DNA of 64,000 nt. It comes from Phycisphaerae bacterium (GTDB lineage Bacteria > Planctomycetota > Phycisphaerae > Phycisphaerales > Phycisphaeraceae). Location: assembly GCA_030432595.1 (NCBI GenBank), contig JAUIGU010000001.1, positions 394,720 to 458,719 of the forward strand, in the 5' to 3' direction. Shown here in pieces: positions 7,548 to 17,531 of this stretch. Positions within the stretch are counted from its first letter, which is position 1. Every line of letters starts with the position of its first letter. The notes below the pieces were generated by a model. The model did not search any database. It saw nothing but the letters and a program-made list of their open reading frames with translations, and was not told where the DNA came from. The position numbers were made by a program, and so were the translations under genes.

Positions 7548-10500
7548 TTACGAAGCGCGACGCCGACGGTTGCCCAAGAGGGTCAGGCCGCCGAGGCCGA
7601 ACATGACCAGGCCCGCGGGTTCGGGCACGGCCGAGCCGGCGAAGTCCGGGGCGGAGGTGCTGCCCCAGTTGAGCAGGACGCCGTCGAGCTCGTTCTGATC
7701 GACCAGGCCGTCGAACGCGCCGCCGCCGGGGAAGTTGACCCAGCCGGTGACGTCTGAGATGTCGGTGTCGCCCCAGTTGGCGAGCACGAAGTCCAGGTCG
7801 GTCTGCTCGACCTGACCGCCGTTGTTGTAGTCGCCCTCGATGCCGGCGGGTCCGAGGATGCTCAGGACGCCGTCGACCAGCAGGCTGGAGGTGTCCCAGG
7901 AGAGGCCGGCGGCAAGCGTCGGGAGGACGAAGTCGCCCTCGTCGAAGGTGCCGCTGGAGGTGTCGAAGTCGAAGAGGTCCCAGGAGTTGCCGGCTTCGAG
8001 CGACAGGCTGTTGATGGCGCTGTCGAGGAGGACTTCGAGGATGAACCCGTCGGCGACGCCGAGGTTGCCTTCGATGTCGAGCATGTCGCCGACGCCGGTG
8101 CCGGCGATGTCGAAGGACACGGTCGCGTTGGCGGCGAGGAACACGTCGCTCATGACGACCATGGTCTCGCCCTGGAAGGCGCCGCTGCCCGCGAGCGGGT
8201 TCGACGTGGTCTCACCGATGGAGTAGTAGATGTTGTCGTGCAGGACGCGGGCGTCGGCGTTGGCGGTGGCCATAAAGCCGATGGCGTTGAGGTCCTGGTT
8301 GAAGCCGCCGGTAGTGCCGTCGTTGACGAACGGGCTGGTACCGATGAGGACCGGGTTCTCGCCTTCCTCGGCCATGTAGAGGTCGTAAGACGGCGTGGTG
8401 GCGTCGTTGTTGATGACAACCCAGACGTCGTACCACTGGCCCGGCGTCATGGCCGCGAAGTTACCGTTGTTGTTGTTCATGAACGGCGTCGTCGCCGCGT
8501 TGTTGATGAACGGCATGACCTGGAAGTCCTGCCAGGCATTGGTCGTGTCGATGTTGGACACGTCGGGCGTAAGGCCCTGCATGACGTCGAAGAAGCCGAG
8601 CTGGTTGGCGCCGGTGTTGGTGCCGGACGCGTCTTCGGCCAGGACCTGCCAGAAGTAGGTCTTGGTTTCGCCCACGGCGACTTCGCCGCCGCTGCCGGTG
8701 AGGTCGCGCTCGGCGCCCTGCCAGCCGGGGCCGCCGCCGAAGGACTCGAGCGAGTTGCCCTTGGTGGTGGTGACGATGTTGGAGTTGGGGTTGCCGACGG
8801 CCTCACCCTGCCAGACGCCGCCGGTGGCCGTCGAGGTGTCGCCGGTGCCGTAGCTGTTGAAGTCGTCGAGCAGGACGAAGTTGTTGGCGATCAGGCCGTC
8901 GCCGCCGATGCGGAGCGTGCCGCCGCCCTGGACGGTGACGTTGTTGTTGAACGTGCCGGTGCCGGCGAGGGTGGCGGTGTTGTTGACGGTGACGTTGCCG
9001 CCGACGGTGTTGGAGAAGCTGGCGACGGCGTTGTTCGAGACCGTGACGGACCCGGCGTTGATGTCGCTGCCGCTGAAGTTGTAGCTGGCGGCCGCGACGG
9101 TCATGGCGCCGGGGGCGACGTTCTCGGCGACGTTGACGTCCCCGCCGCCGCCGGTGGCGTTGAAGAACACGTTGTCGCCCTGGAAGAACTCGGTGTCGGC
9201 GCCGGTGAAGTTGGCGGTGGTGTTGACGTCCCAGTTGTCGTTTGCGCTGCCGGTCCAGGTCAGGTTCAGCGGGTTGCCGTTGACGTCGAGCTGGACGGTG
9301 TTGCCGACCAGAACGACCGAGGCGGTCTGGCGGGAGACGAGCGGGTTGCCCTGGGCGTCGACGATGTTGGCGGAGAAGTTGGCCGCCGTGGCGTTGCCGG
9401 TGCGCGAACCCGCGCGGATCAGGGTGTAGTTGTTCGCCGTGTCGAGTGAGCCCTCGGCGGGCGTGATGTTGAAGACGAACTGGCTGCCGGTGGCGGCGGC
9501 CTCGATGGTCGTCGTCAGGGTGCCGGTGATGTCGATCAGGTCGTTCTCGGCCCCGCCGACGACGGTGCCGCTGTTGCCCAGCTCGAAGTTGAACGAGCCG
9601 GTGTCGGGCACGGTGGCCGCACCGGTATCGAAGTAGCGCAGGAGGACGTTGCCGGTGACGTCGAGCGTGCCGACCGAGTCGCCGGGGGTGACGGTGTTGG
9701 ACTCGAAGATGCCCAGCGTGTTGGCCAGGACGGTGCCGCCCCCGCCGATGCCGGTGTTGAACGGCGCGATGGGGATGAGGTTGTAGGTGCCGAAGTCGGT
9801 GACGTCGAAGGTCGCGCCCGCGTTGACGGTGACGGTGGAGCGGAGCTCACCGTTGTTGGCGCCGTCGGACTCGACGACGACCGTGCCGCCCTGGATGAGG
9901 GTCGGGCCGGCGTGGAACTCGTCGTTGAGGTCGGAGGCGGTGGTGATGGTCAGCGTGCCGGCGCCGCGTTTGATGATGCCGACGTTGTTGTTGACGCTGG
10001 CGCCGGCGAAGTCGCCGTTGGGATCGACGAGCGCGTCGGTGATCTGGTTGACCACGAAGTTGCCGTCGCCGTTGAAGGTGTAGGTGCGGACGCCGGTGTC
10101 GGGGGCGGAGAGGATGCCGTTGAGGGTCAGCGTGCCGCCGTTGGAGGAGATGTTGTAGTTGGTGCCGCCGGCGGCGCCGACGATGTTGTCGCCCCAGGTG
10201 TTGTTGCCGGTGCTGGCCAGGCCGATGGTGTCGACGGCCGCGCCCTCGCGGGCGCCGAAGGTGAGGACCTCGCCGGCGATGTTGCGGCCGCCGGGCAGGA
10301 CGATCTGACCGGTGTTGGCGTTGCCGGCCAGGGTGGTGCCTGAGCCGGAGACGCCGCCGCCGGCACCCAGGGACGCGTTGTTGTTGAGGGTGACGGTGCC
10401 GCTGGTGATCTGCGTCGAGCCGCTGTAGGTGTTGGCGGCGTTGAGGATCATCGAGCCGTTGCCGGCGAAGTTGTTGAGCTGGCCGGCGCCGGAGATGACG

Positions 10501-12179
10501 CCGTCAAAGGTGACGGTCGCGCCGTCGTTGACCTGGACCTCACTGGTGGCGTCGATGTCGATGGTGCCGGTGACGGTGCCGGTCGTGTAGCCGGTCGCGC
10601 CGTTGGTGCCGAAGAAGACGTTGTCGGTGCCCCAGAAGCGCATCTCGGCGTCGTTGACGACGGTGATGTTGTTGCCCAGGGGGATGGCGTCGGCGTGGAG
10701 GATCGCGAGGTTGGCGTTGTCCACGTTCAGGCCGCCCGTGAACGAGTTGGCCGCGTCGAGGACGAACTCGCCCTCGCCGGCCACGTTCAGGCCCGCGGTG
10801 CCCGCGAGCTCGGCCCGCATCCAGTGCCGGCCGGTGGTGTTGACCTCGGCGTCGCCGGTGAGGGTGACGGTCTGGCTGCCGGCGGGAACGATGAAGTAGT
10901 CGCCGTCGCCGGTGTTGTTGAAGCTGATGCGGTTGAGGCTGACGTTCTGGTCGAGGGTGACGTCGCGGTTGGCGGTGATGATGTTGCCGAAGAGGATGTC
11001 CGAGCCGTTGGCCGGGGCGGTGCCGATGTTCCAGTTGCTGCCCGTGCCGTAGCTGCCGGCGGCGTCGACGGCCCATTGAATGATGCTGCCCAGTTCGAGG
11101 TTGCCGGTGGACTCGCGGAAGGTGTAGTCGCCGCTGGTCCAGACGCCGGCGGTGCTCTCGACGAAGGCCGCGCCGCCGACGAACTGCAGGCCGAAGTTGG
11201 TGCCGTAGGTCTCGGTCAGGCCGGAGTCGACCAGCGACCAGCTGCCGGCGGTGTCGGTCAGCGTGGCGTTGTCGATCATGAAGGTGCCGTCGAGGTCGGC
11301 GGTGCCCGTACCGACGATGCCGTTGCTGGCGTTGATGTTCTCGATGTCGAAGAGCAGCTCGGCGGTATTGGTCATGGTGAGCCCGCCGCCGCCGACAACG
11401 AAGGTGTTGCCGGTGTAGGTGTTGGCGGCGGAGATGGTCATCTGACCGTTGCCGAACGCGTTGCTGAGGTTGCCCAAGCCCGAGAGGACGCCGGTGAAGG
11501 TGACGTTCGCGCCGTCGTTGACCTGGACCTCGCTGCCATCGCCGATGGCGATGTTGCCGTCGATGGTACCGGTGCCGTAGCCGGTCGCGCCGTTGTCGGA
11601 GAAGAAGCCGTTGTCGGCGCCCCACATCCGCATGAAGCCGCCGTTGGTCAGCGTGATGTCGTTGCCGGACGCGATCGATCCGGTGTTGAGGATGCCGAGG
11701 TTGACGTTGTCAACGTTGATGCCACCGGTGAAGGTGTTGGTTGCGTCGAGGATGAGCTCGCCGGTGTTGGTGAGGTTCAGGCCGGAGGTGCCGGCGACCT
11801 CGAGGTTCAGCCAGTGCCGGCCGATCACGTCGATCGAGCTGCCGGTCATGGTGAGGACTTCGCCGGAGTTGGCCACGAGGAAGTAGTCCCGGGCCGTGCC
11901 GCCGTCGGGCACCTGGCTGAAGACCATGCTGTTGACGGTGGCGTTGGCGTTGAGCGTGACCGTGCGGTTGGCGGTGATGATGTCGCCGAAGGTCAGGTCC
12001 GCGTTGGCGCCGGGGGCACCGCCGGTCCAGTTGCCGGCGGTTTCGTAGTCACCGTCGGCGTCGACGTTCCAGGTCTGGCCCACGGCCGGGCCGCTCAAGC
12101 CCACGCCGGCCAAGAGGGAAGCGGTGCTGAAACGAACGGCACGACGGGCGGCGACAGCCTTGAAAGTGGGTTGAAACAT
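7548..12179 (-). CDS. Giant secreted beta-strand-repeat protein with dockerin-like and PEP-CTERM tail
   Basis: A 1543-residue secreted protein. An upstream in-frame start exists at 12260, but ATG 12179 has a GGAGG (12190-12194) at 10 bases and begins a clean signal peptide ending near AVGQ (about residue 36). Residues about 37-1100 are Gly/Asn/Thr-rich repeats of the autotransporter-associated beta-strand type (GNTFVVGGGGLTMTN, SGSTQITSGTVTLNN). Two tandem blocks open with W-x-V-D-A-x-G-x-Y near 37 and 370. A concanavalin-like part (LLDDFNSYGTGD) starts near 1106. An EF-hand pair (GDYNNGGQVEQTDLDFVLAN) starts near 1449, followed by VPEPAGL, a hydrophobic stretch and NRRRR, a PEP-CTERM exosortase signal. 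Likely a surface or matrix protein. Its terminator is at 7468-7495. Confidence 0.85.
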   Translation of the reverse strand: MFQPTFKAVAARRAVRFSTASLLAGVGLSGPAVGQTWNVDADGDYETAGNWTGGAPGANADLTFGDIITANRTVTLNANATVNSMVFSQVPDGGTARDYFLVANSGEVLTMTGSSIDVIGRHWLNLEVAGTSGLNLTNTGELILDATNTFTGGINVDNVNLGILNTGSIASGNDITLTNGGFMRMWGADNGFFSDNGATGYGTGTIDGNIAIGDGSEVQVNDGANVTFTGVLSGLGNLSNAFGNGQMTISAANTYTGNTFVVGGGGLTMTNTAELLFDIENINASNGIVGTGTADLDGTFMIDNATLTDTAGSWSLVDSGLTETYGTNFGLQFVGGAAFVESTAGVWTSGDYTFRESTGNLELGSIIQWAVDAAGSYGTGSNWNIGTAPANGSDILFGNIITANRDVTLDQNVSLNRISFNNTGDGDYFIVPAGSQTVTLTGDAEVNTTGRHWMRAELAGTAGLNVAGEGEFVLDAANSFTGGLNVDNANLAILHADAIPLGNNITVVNDAEMRFWGTDNVFFGTNGATGYTTGTVTGTIDIDATSEVQVNDGATVTFDGVISGAGQLNNFAGNGSMILNAANTYSGSTQITSGTVTLNNNASLGAGGGVSGSGTTLAGNANTGQIVLPGGRNIAGEVLTFGAREGAAVDTIGLASTGNNTWGDNIVGAAGGTNYNISSNGGTLTLNGILSAPDTGVRTYTFNGDGNFVVNQITDALVDPNGDFAGASVNNNVGIIKRGAGTLTITTASDLNDEFHAGPTLIQGGTVVVESDGANNGELRSTVTVNAGATFDVTDFGTYNLIPIAPFNTGIGGGGTVLANTLGIFESNTVTPGDSVGTLDVTGNVLLRYFDTGAATVPDTGSFNFELGNSGTVVGGAENDLIDITGTLTTTIEAAATGSQFVFNITPAEGSLDTANNYTLIRAGSRTGNATAANFSANIVDAQGNPLVSRQTASVVLVGNTVQLDVNGNPLNLTWTGSANDNWDVNTTANFTGADTEFFQGDNVFFNATGGGGDVNVAENVAPGAMTVAAASYNFSGSDINAGSVTVSNNAVASFSNTVGGNVTVNNTATLAGTGTFNNNVTVQGGGTLRIGGDGLIANNFVLLDDFNSYGTGDTSTATGGVWQGEAVGNPNSNIVTTTKGNSLESFGGGPGWQGAERDLTGSGGEVAVGETKTYFWQVLAEDASGTNTGANQLGFFDVMQGLTPDVSNIDTTNAWQDFQVMPFINNAATTPFMNNNNGNFAAMTPGQWYDVWVVINNDATTPSYDLYMAEEGENPVLIGTSPFVNDGTTGGFNQDLNAIGFMATANADARVLHDNIYYSIGETTSNPLAGSGAFQGETMVVMSDVFLAANATVSFDIAGTGVGDMLDIEGNLGVADGFILEVLLDSAINSLSLEAGNSWDLFDFDTSSGTFDEGDFVLPTLAAGLSWDTSSLLVDGVLSILGPAGIEGDYNNGGQVEQTDLDFVLANWGDTDISDVTGWVNFPGGGAFDGLVDQNELDGVLLNWGSTSAPDFAGSAVPEPAGLVMFGLGGLTLLGNRRRRAS

Positions 12180-12340
12180 CACCTGCAAACCTCCGTAAGG
12201 GTTGTAAATAGCAATCGAAGGGAAACGAGATCGGAGCCGAGACAACGATCGGCGGCACATCGGCCACCCACATGAACGTGAAACGGACTGAAAAACGCGG
12301 TTTTCTCCGCCTGATGCGGCTTTAAAACGAGATAAGACGA

Positions 12341-12355
12341 GATTCCGGCGGAATC
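12341..12355. promoter_or_regulatory. Perfect palindrome between divergent genes, possible operator
   Basis: GATTCCG-G-CGGAATC is a perfect 7+1+7 inverted repeat. It lies in the 293-base space between the start of the minus-strand PEP-CTERM gene (12179) and the XylR-type regulator (12473). The surrounding bases are the most AT-rich of the neighbourhood (for example TTTAAAACGAGATAAG just left of it), as expected of a promoter region. Assignment as an operator for the adjacent regulator is inference; the dyad is what the sequence shows. Confidence 0.35.
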
Positions 12356-12472
12356 CTCCTTCGTGAACGCTTCACCATATTACAACGAACACCCGCCTCA
12401 ACAAGTCGATCTTGCGTCAGAAGTTGAACACATCGCGCACTGATCGGCGACTCCAGCTACCATCCGGGCCGC

Positions 12473-13660
12473 TTGCAAGCCCCGCGTGGAAAACCTCTGA
12501 CCCCCCCGCCGCGCGTCGCCGTCATCTGCGGCCTGAGCTCGGCGTTCGGCCGGGATGTCACTCTGGGCGTCACGCGCTACGCCAACCTCCGACGCAAATG
12601 GGACTTACGCATCGACACCTGGCAGGGCGAGCCGCTCGATCGGCTGCCCCCCTGCGAGGGCGCGATCGTCGCGGGCGTCGGCGCGGAGGTGTTCGAACTG
12701 GTCCGCGGGCGTTGCGGGTGCGTCGTGCATTGCACGGGCGAAGGCGACACCCCCGACTGCCCGGACGTCTCCGTGGACGATTGGGCCGTGGGCGAGATGG
12801 CGGCGCGGTATCTGCTGGACTGCCGGCTGACCAACTTTGCGTACCACGGCTGGCCGGAAACCGGGGCCGGCTTCGACCGCCACCGCTACGAAGGGTTCGC
12901 GCGGGTCCTCCGTGAACACGGCCACGACTGCCCGATCTGTCCGTACCCCTGGCCGTCGTGGTCGGCCCGGCTGACGCACGAACACCACCCGCGGCTGAGC
13001 GCTTGGATCGAATCGCTGCCCAAGCCCGTGGGCATTTTCGCCGTCGACGACGTGAACGCCCACGACCTCGCGGCGGTCTGTTTGGGCGCCCGGATCCCCG
13101 TGCCCGAACAGGTGGCCATCGTCGGGGTCAACGACGACCAACTGCTGTGCGAATCCGCCTGGCCGCGACTCACCAGCGTGGCCTGCGACTTCACGCGCGT
13201 CGGCTACGAAGCCGGGAAAATGCTGGAGAAAATGCTCGCCGGCGAGGCGCTGCGGGGCGAAGACCGCTGGGTGAAGCTGCCGCCCATGGGCATCACCGAA
13301 CGCCAAAGCACCAGCGTGTTCGCGGTCGACCAGCCGGAGGTCGCGCGGGCGCTCCAGTTCATCCGGGAGCACGCGTGCGACCCGTGTGGTGTGTCGGACA
13401 TCCTCGAACACGTGCCCGTGGGCCGACGCTGGCTGGAAAAGCAGTTCCGCACGCACCTGGGCCGGACGCCGCACGGTGAGATCATGCGCGTGCGGATGGA
13501 GACGGCGTCCCGGCTGCTGCTCGAGCCGGACGTGCCGATGGCCAGCGTCGCGCGGCGCAGCGGGTTCGCCGCGGTTCAGAGCTTCACCAAGGCGTTCCGC
13601 GAGGCGAAAGGCACGACCCCGGCGGTGTACCGCCGCGAGCGCCTGCGCCGCTCGGGGTAG
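12473..13660 (+). CDS. XylR-family transcriptional regulator (sugar-binding domain plus AraC HTH)
   Basis: A 395-residue regulator. The N-terminal part (about 15-275) has the LacI-like periplasmic-binding fold: RVAVICGLSSAFGRDVTLGV, the hinge-type FAVDDVNAHDLA, then QVAIVGVNDDQLLCESAWP. The C-terminal 105 residues are an AraC-type double HTH (RMETASRLLLEPDVPMASVA and GFAAVQSFTKAFREAKGTTP). Family members sense xylose or related sugars and activate glycan genes. The start is uncertain: TTG 12473 fits the usual length and no ATG or GTG lies upstream before the in-frame stop at 12425. Divergent from the giant PEP-CTERM gene and upstream of the pseudopilin/glycosidase genes, so it probably controls this region (inference). 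Confidence 0.8.
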   Translation: MQAPRGKPLTPPPRVAVICGLSSAFGRDVTLGVTRYANLRRKWDLRIDTWQGEPLDRLPPCEGAIVAGVGAEVFELVRGRCGCVVHCTGEGDTPDCPDVSVDDWAVGEMAARYLLDCRLTNFAYHGWPETGAGFDRHRYEGFARVLREHGHDCPICPYPWPSWSARLTHEHHPRLSAWIESLPKPVGIFAVDDVNAHDLAAVCLGARIPVPEQVAIVGVNDDQLLCESAWPRLTSVACDFTRVGYEAGKMLEKMLAGEALRGEDRWVKLPPMGITERQSTSVFAVDQPEVARALQFIREHACDPCGVSDILEHVPVGRRWLEKQFRTHLGRTPHGEIMRVRMETASRLLLEPDVPMASVARRSGFAAVQSFTKAFREAKGTTPAVYRRERLRRSG

Positions 13661-13740
13661 GGCTGGCCACAAACCGCACTCGCGCCGCCGTCCCCGTTTC
13701 CTCCTGTCGCAACTGGTTCAAAATGTGACGCAAGAGCGTG

Positions 13741-13768
13741 TTGACCACCGCGTCAATTTAGGTAGCAT
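13741..13768 (+). promoter_or_regulatory. Candidate sigma-70-like promoter for the pseudopilin/glycosidase cluster
   Basis: TTGACC (13741-13746) and TAGCAT (13763-13768) are 16 bases apart in a locally AT-richer stretch. They lie about 150 bases upstream of the pseudopilin start in the 261-base gap after the regulator gene. No other clear signal is seen in the gap. Assigned on consensus match only. Confidence 0.35.
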
Positions 13769-13921
13769 TACAGGGTGAAATGTGGCATTTTTGTTTGATC
13801 GCTTTTTGCATCGCCACCGTCTGAGTAGGTCCCTTTTCGTCTGATCTGGTTGTGACTCCCGCCGTCTGTCGACCCCCTCCGGATCGCCGATGGCTCCCCC
13901 GTATTCGCAGGAATGACGCCC

Positions 13922-14836
13922 ATGAACCGCTTCAGTGGCCACCGCCCGGGTTTCACGCTCATCGAACTCCTGGTCGTCATCAGCATCATCGCGCTGCTGA
14001 TTGGCATCCTGCTGCCGGCCCTGGGCGCGGCCCGCGCGGTGGCGCGCAGCACCAAGTGCACGGCCATGACCCGGCAATACACCACCGGCTGGGTGACCAG
14101 CGAGGTCGATCGCAACAACGAGATGTGGCGGTACAGCTACATCGATCTGATCCACCAGAAACTGGCCGAGTACATCCCCGACGGCGCGGCCAGTGCCGAT
14201 CTGCTGTGCCCGGAAACGCAACTCCCTGAAAACGCGACCGACGACGCAGGCGGCAATTTTGGTCTGGGCAGCGCCGATACCGCCGCACTCTGGGACCGCA
14301 TCGCCAACGACGACGACTACTACTACACGAGCTATGGCTTCAACGCCTTCCTATACCACAGCAAAGAAGAAGGCGACGATCCCGCTCGAAGCCCCGGCCC
14401 CGGTGCCGTGGTCTGGATGTCGACCGAAGCCGGCATCCCCCGCGCGGAATTCGAGACGTACTACTTCGGGACCAACACCGACGGGATCAAGACGCCCACC
14501 TCGACGCCGGTGTTCGCCGACTGCAACCAGGTCGATACCTGGCCGCTGGATTCGCTCGACTACACCGCGGACGGGAACGGCTACATCCAGGGCTCGGCCC
14601 TGGCCGCCGGTGCCTCGTATTCGCAGCCGATCAACGCCCCCAACAAGATGATCCGGATGCAACTCATCCGCCACCCCAGCTACACGATCAACCTGTCCTA
14701 CGCCGACGGGCACGCGGCGGCGGTCCCGCTGAACGACCTGTGGCAGCAGGACTGGCACGCGAAGTTCGAGAAGAAAGAAGCCGGCATCCCGTGGACCGGG
14801 AAGCGCCTCAGCGGCGGCGGCGGCGGCGGGTTCTGA
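13922..14836 (+). CDS. Type II pseudopilin-like protein (prepilin N-terminus, H-X-DG region, poly-Gly-Phe tail)
   Basis: A 304-residue protein from ATG 13922 (AGGA at 13907-13910); ATG 13913 in the same frame adds only three residues. The prepilin signal is short and basic, then [20 protein letters not shown], cleaved after Gly and methylated on Phe in this family, followed by a helix [29 protein letters not shown] near the C-terminus is the DG-box of planctomycete pseudopilin-like proteins (H-X9-DG class, here with ten spacer residues). The protein ends in SGGGGGGF, six Gly then Phe. Likely an envelope pseudopilin or filament-like protein acting with type II secretion (inference). It is followed 160 bases later by a secreted glycosidase gene. 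Confidence 0.8.
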   Translation: MNRFSGHRPGFTLIELLVVISIIALLIGILLPALGAARAVARSTKCTAMTRQYTTGWVTSEVDRNNEMWRYSYIDLIHQKLAEYIPDGAASADLLCPETQLPENATDDAGGNFGLGSADTAALWDRIANDDDYYYTSYGFNAFLYHSKEEGDDPARSPGPGAVVWMSTEAGIPRAEFETYYFGTNTDGIKTPTSTPVFADCNQVDTWPLDSLDYTADGNGYIQGSALAAGASYSQPINAPNKMIRMQLIRHPSYTINLSYADGHAAAVPLNDLWQQDWHAKFEKKEAGIPWTGKRLSGGGGGGF

Positions 14837-14996
14837 CCCGACGCACCGAGCGTCGCCAACCAACACCGGGCCTCGGGCTCGGGGCGAGGGTGTGGGACCA
14901 CGCGGCCGAACCGGCGGCGGTGGCGTGATGGTGTATGCCCTCCATCCTCAACGCCTCGCCCGACCCGCGCGGAACCGAGAAAGGCCCGACCCACGC

Positions 14997-17501
14997 ATGT
15001 TCCACCGCACCCGACTCAGCGTGTTGACGGCAGTTGCCGCGCTCGCCCTGCCCGGCCACGCGGTCAATACCGTCCACTTCGACCCCAACGACGCCGGCAT
15101 CGACAAATCCGTCCCGACCTGGGGCGTCGACTCGGCCTGGGCGAACTTCGACAACGTCCGCCAGAGCTTCCACCACATCGGGCAAGACAACGTCGAGATC
15201 GTCCGCGTCCTGGTCTACTACGACGAACCCCTCGTCAACCTCGGCGGCGGCAACTACGAACTCAACGCCGCCGCCAAAGCCAAGGTCGACAACCACCTCG
15301 CGCTCGCGGCCATGGGCGGGCCGGACATCCCGTTGACCTTCGGCACCGGCGGCACCTTCCCCGGCGAAGTCGACCCGTCCTACCTCCAAGGCGGCGGCGT
15401 CAACGTCACGCAATACGCCCGCGTCATCAAGGCGACGCAGGAATACATCAACACCCAGCCCGGCTTCACCAACTCGCCGATCTACGCGATCGAGCCGTTC
15501 AACGAGCCGGACTTCAACGTCCCGTACAACAACCCCGCGGACCTCAACAGCGTCATCACGCAGCTCAAGACCTACCCCGAGTTTGCCAACACTCTGATGG
15601 TCGCGCCCAGCGTGCTCAACAGCGACCTGGCGCAAGGCTGGTACGACGCCGTGCCCCAAGCCACCGCGGGCTCGTCGCACCTGCTCGCCGGCTCGCTGAC
15701 GAGTTACACCAACTTCATCACGCACGTGAACAACACGGGCAAGCCCTTCGTCGCGCCCGAGCTGCACAGCATGGGCGAGATCCTCGCCAGCGCCGACCGC
15801 GGCACCGAGGCCGGCATGGTCTGGGCCGACGTGCTGCGCGGCCGCGGCACGCTGATCCGGGCGTCGGACGGCGACCGCCTCGCCTACGCCGAGAACCTCG
15901 GCAGCCAGTCCGCCGCCGCCGTCTACCGCGCGCCCGACGGCCGGCTCTACGCCTTCGCCGGCGGCGTCGAACGCGATTACCTCGGCAGCGACGACACCTA
16001 CCGCTTCGTCAGCAGCCAGGACGCCTGGTTCAACGGCATCAAGGTGCGCGAGTACATGATGCACACCAAGCACGACAACGTCGTGGACGGCAACGACAAC
16101 GACTACCAGAACTACGGCTCGTGGTCGAACGAGGGCTCGTTCGCCGAGGTCTCACTCGACGGCTCGGGCGTCCCCGCACTCGACGGCTACCGCTGGAAGA
16201 TCGTCAACCAAGCCACCGGCGAATCGCTCGAAGTCGCGGGCGGCGGCACCGGGGACGGCGCCGACATCCGCACCGCCGCCAGCACCGACGGGCTCAACCA
16301 GAAGTGGAACATCATCCGCACCCGCAACGGGTACTACCAGCTCTACAACGCCAACAGCGGCCGCACCGCCGAGGTCGCCTTCGCCTCCCTCAACAACGGC
16401 GCGAACGTCCGCCAGTGGGGCACCGCCGACAACCAGACCCAGCAGTGGTACATCGAAGACGCCGGCGACGGCACGTTCCACCTGCTCAACGGGCACAGCA
16501 ACATGCTCCTGACCGGCAGCCCGGGCAGCAGCACGCAGTCCAACGCGACCGGCTCGAATCTGCAGAAGTGGTCGTTCGTCCTCGACCAACCCGACGCCGC
16601 AACCCGCCGCACCACCGAGATCGACTTCCAGGGCGACTTCGCCGACAACGCCCACATCGACCTGGTCACGACGTTCGGCAACCCGGGCTTCGGTCAAGGC
16701 CCCGCCGGCTTCGGCCAGGCCGTCAACCTCGACGGCAACGACGACTACCTCCAACTCCGCGCCGACATCGCCAACAGCGCCGACCTCACCGTCGCGACCT
16801 GGGTCAAGTGGGACGGCGGCGGCGCGTGGCAACGCATCTTCGACTTCGGCGACAACACCGACCAGAACATGTTCCTCACCCCTTCCTCGGGCGACGGCAC
16901 CATGCGCTTCGCCATCACCCAGGAAGGCAACGACCACGAGTACATCCTCGACACCGACCCGCTGCCCGTCGGACAGTGGGTGCACCTGGCCGTCACCGTC
17001 GGTGGGAACACCGGCATCCTCTACGTCGACGGCGTGCCCCGTGTCGCCGGCGAGATCCTGATCAACCCCGACGACTTCAACCCCACGCTCAACTACATCG
17101 GCAAGAGCCAGTACGACGACCCGCTCTTCGACGGCATGATCGACGACTTCCGGGTGTTCGACTTCGCGCTCGACGCCGACCAGATCGCGGACCTAATGGA
17201 CGTCGGCCTGGCCGGCGACTTCAACGACTCCGGCCTCGTCGAGCAGGGCGACCTGGACGTGGTGCTGCAGAACTGGGGATCGAGCGCGAGCCAGTTTGCC
17301 GGCTGGGTCAACCAATTACCCGACGGGCTCGTGGACCAGAACGAGCTCGACGCGGTGTTGCTGAACTGGGGCGGCAGTAGCGGGGGCGGGGGCGGGGGCG
17401 GCGGGTTCTTCACCTTTGTGCCCGAGCCGGGCAGCGCGGCGGCCCTCGCGATCGTTGGCCTCGTGGCCGGACGCCGGCGTGCTGTGTCCATAAACGCCTG
17501 A
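14997..17501 (+). CDS. Secreted GH-A-type glycosidase with ricin-like, LamG, dockerin-like and PEP-CTERM parts
   Basis: An 834-residue protein. The open frame extends to 14892, but ATG 14997 begins the signal peptide (MFHRTRLSVLTAVAALALPG, cut near GHA). Residues about 22-390 look like a TIM-barrel clan GH-A enzyme: IEPFNEPDF carries a candidate acid/base Glu170, and FVAPELHSMGE a candidate nucleophile Glu255. A ricin-like beta-trefoil follows at about 396-535 (QKWNIIRTRNGYYQLYNANS and similar repeats). A LamG jelly-roll is at about 560-730 (LTVATWVKW, QWVHLAVTVGG). An EF-hand pair starts near 739 (GDFNDSGLVEQGDLDVVLQN), then a Gly-rich linker and PEP-CTERM (VPEPGS to GRRRAV). Exported and exosortase-anchored glycan-active enzyme; exact GH family not assigned. 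Confidence 0.75.
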   Translation: MFHRTRLSVLTAVAALALPGHAVNTVHFDPNDAGIDKSVPTWGVDSAWANFDNVRQSFHHIGQDNVEIVRVLVYYDEPLVNLGGGNYELNAAAKAKVDNHLALAAMGGPDIPLTFGTGGTFPGEVDPSYLQGGGVNVTQYARVIKATQEYINTQPGFTNSPIYAIEPFNEPDFNVPYNNPADLNSVITQLKTYPEFANTLMVAPSVLNSDLAQGWYDAVPQATAGSSHLLAGSLTSYTNFITHVNNTGKPFVAPELHSMGEILASADRGTEAGMVWADVLRGRGTLIRASDGDRLAYAENLGSQSAAAVYRAPDGRLYAFAGGVERDYLGSDDTYRFVSSQDAWFNGIKVREYMMHTKHDNVVDGNDNDYQNYGSWSNEGSFAEVSLDGSGVPALDGYRWKIVNQATGESLEVAGGGTGDGADIRTAASTDGLNQKWNIIRTRNGYYQLYNANSGRTAEVAFASLNNGANVRQWGTADNQTQQWYIEDAGDGTFHLLNGHSNMLLTGSPGSSTQSNATGSNLQKWSFVLDQPDAATRRTTEIDFQGDFADNAHIDLVTTFGNPGFGQGPAGFGQAVNLDGNDDYLQLRADIANSADLTVATWVKWDGGGAWQRIFDFGDNTDQNMFLTPSSGDGTMRFAITQEGNDHEYILDTDPLPVGQWVHLAVTVGGNTGILYVDGVPRVAGEILINPDDFNPTLNYIGKSQYDDPLFDGMIDDFRVFDFALDADQIADLMDVGLAGDFNDSGLVEQGDLDVVLQNWGSSASQFAGWVNQLPDGLVDQNELDAVLLNWGGSSGGGGGGGGFFTFVPEPGSAAALAIVGLVAGRRRAVSINA

Positions 17502-17531
17502 CTTGTGTCGGAACGATTTGGAGGTTGTGTT

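Noticed and set aside
14892..14996. N-terminal extension of the GH-A/ricin/LamG protein
   Set aside because: It would bury the signal peptide that begins at 14997.
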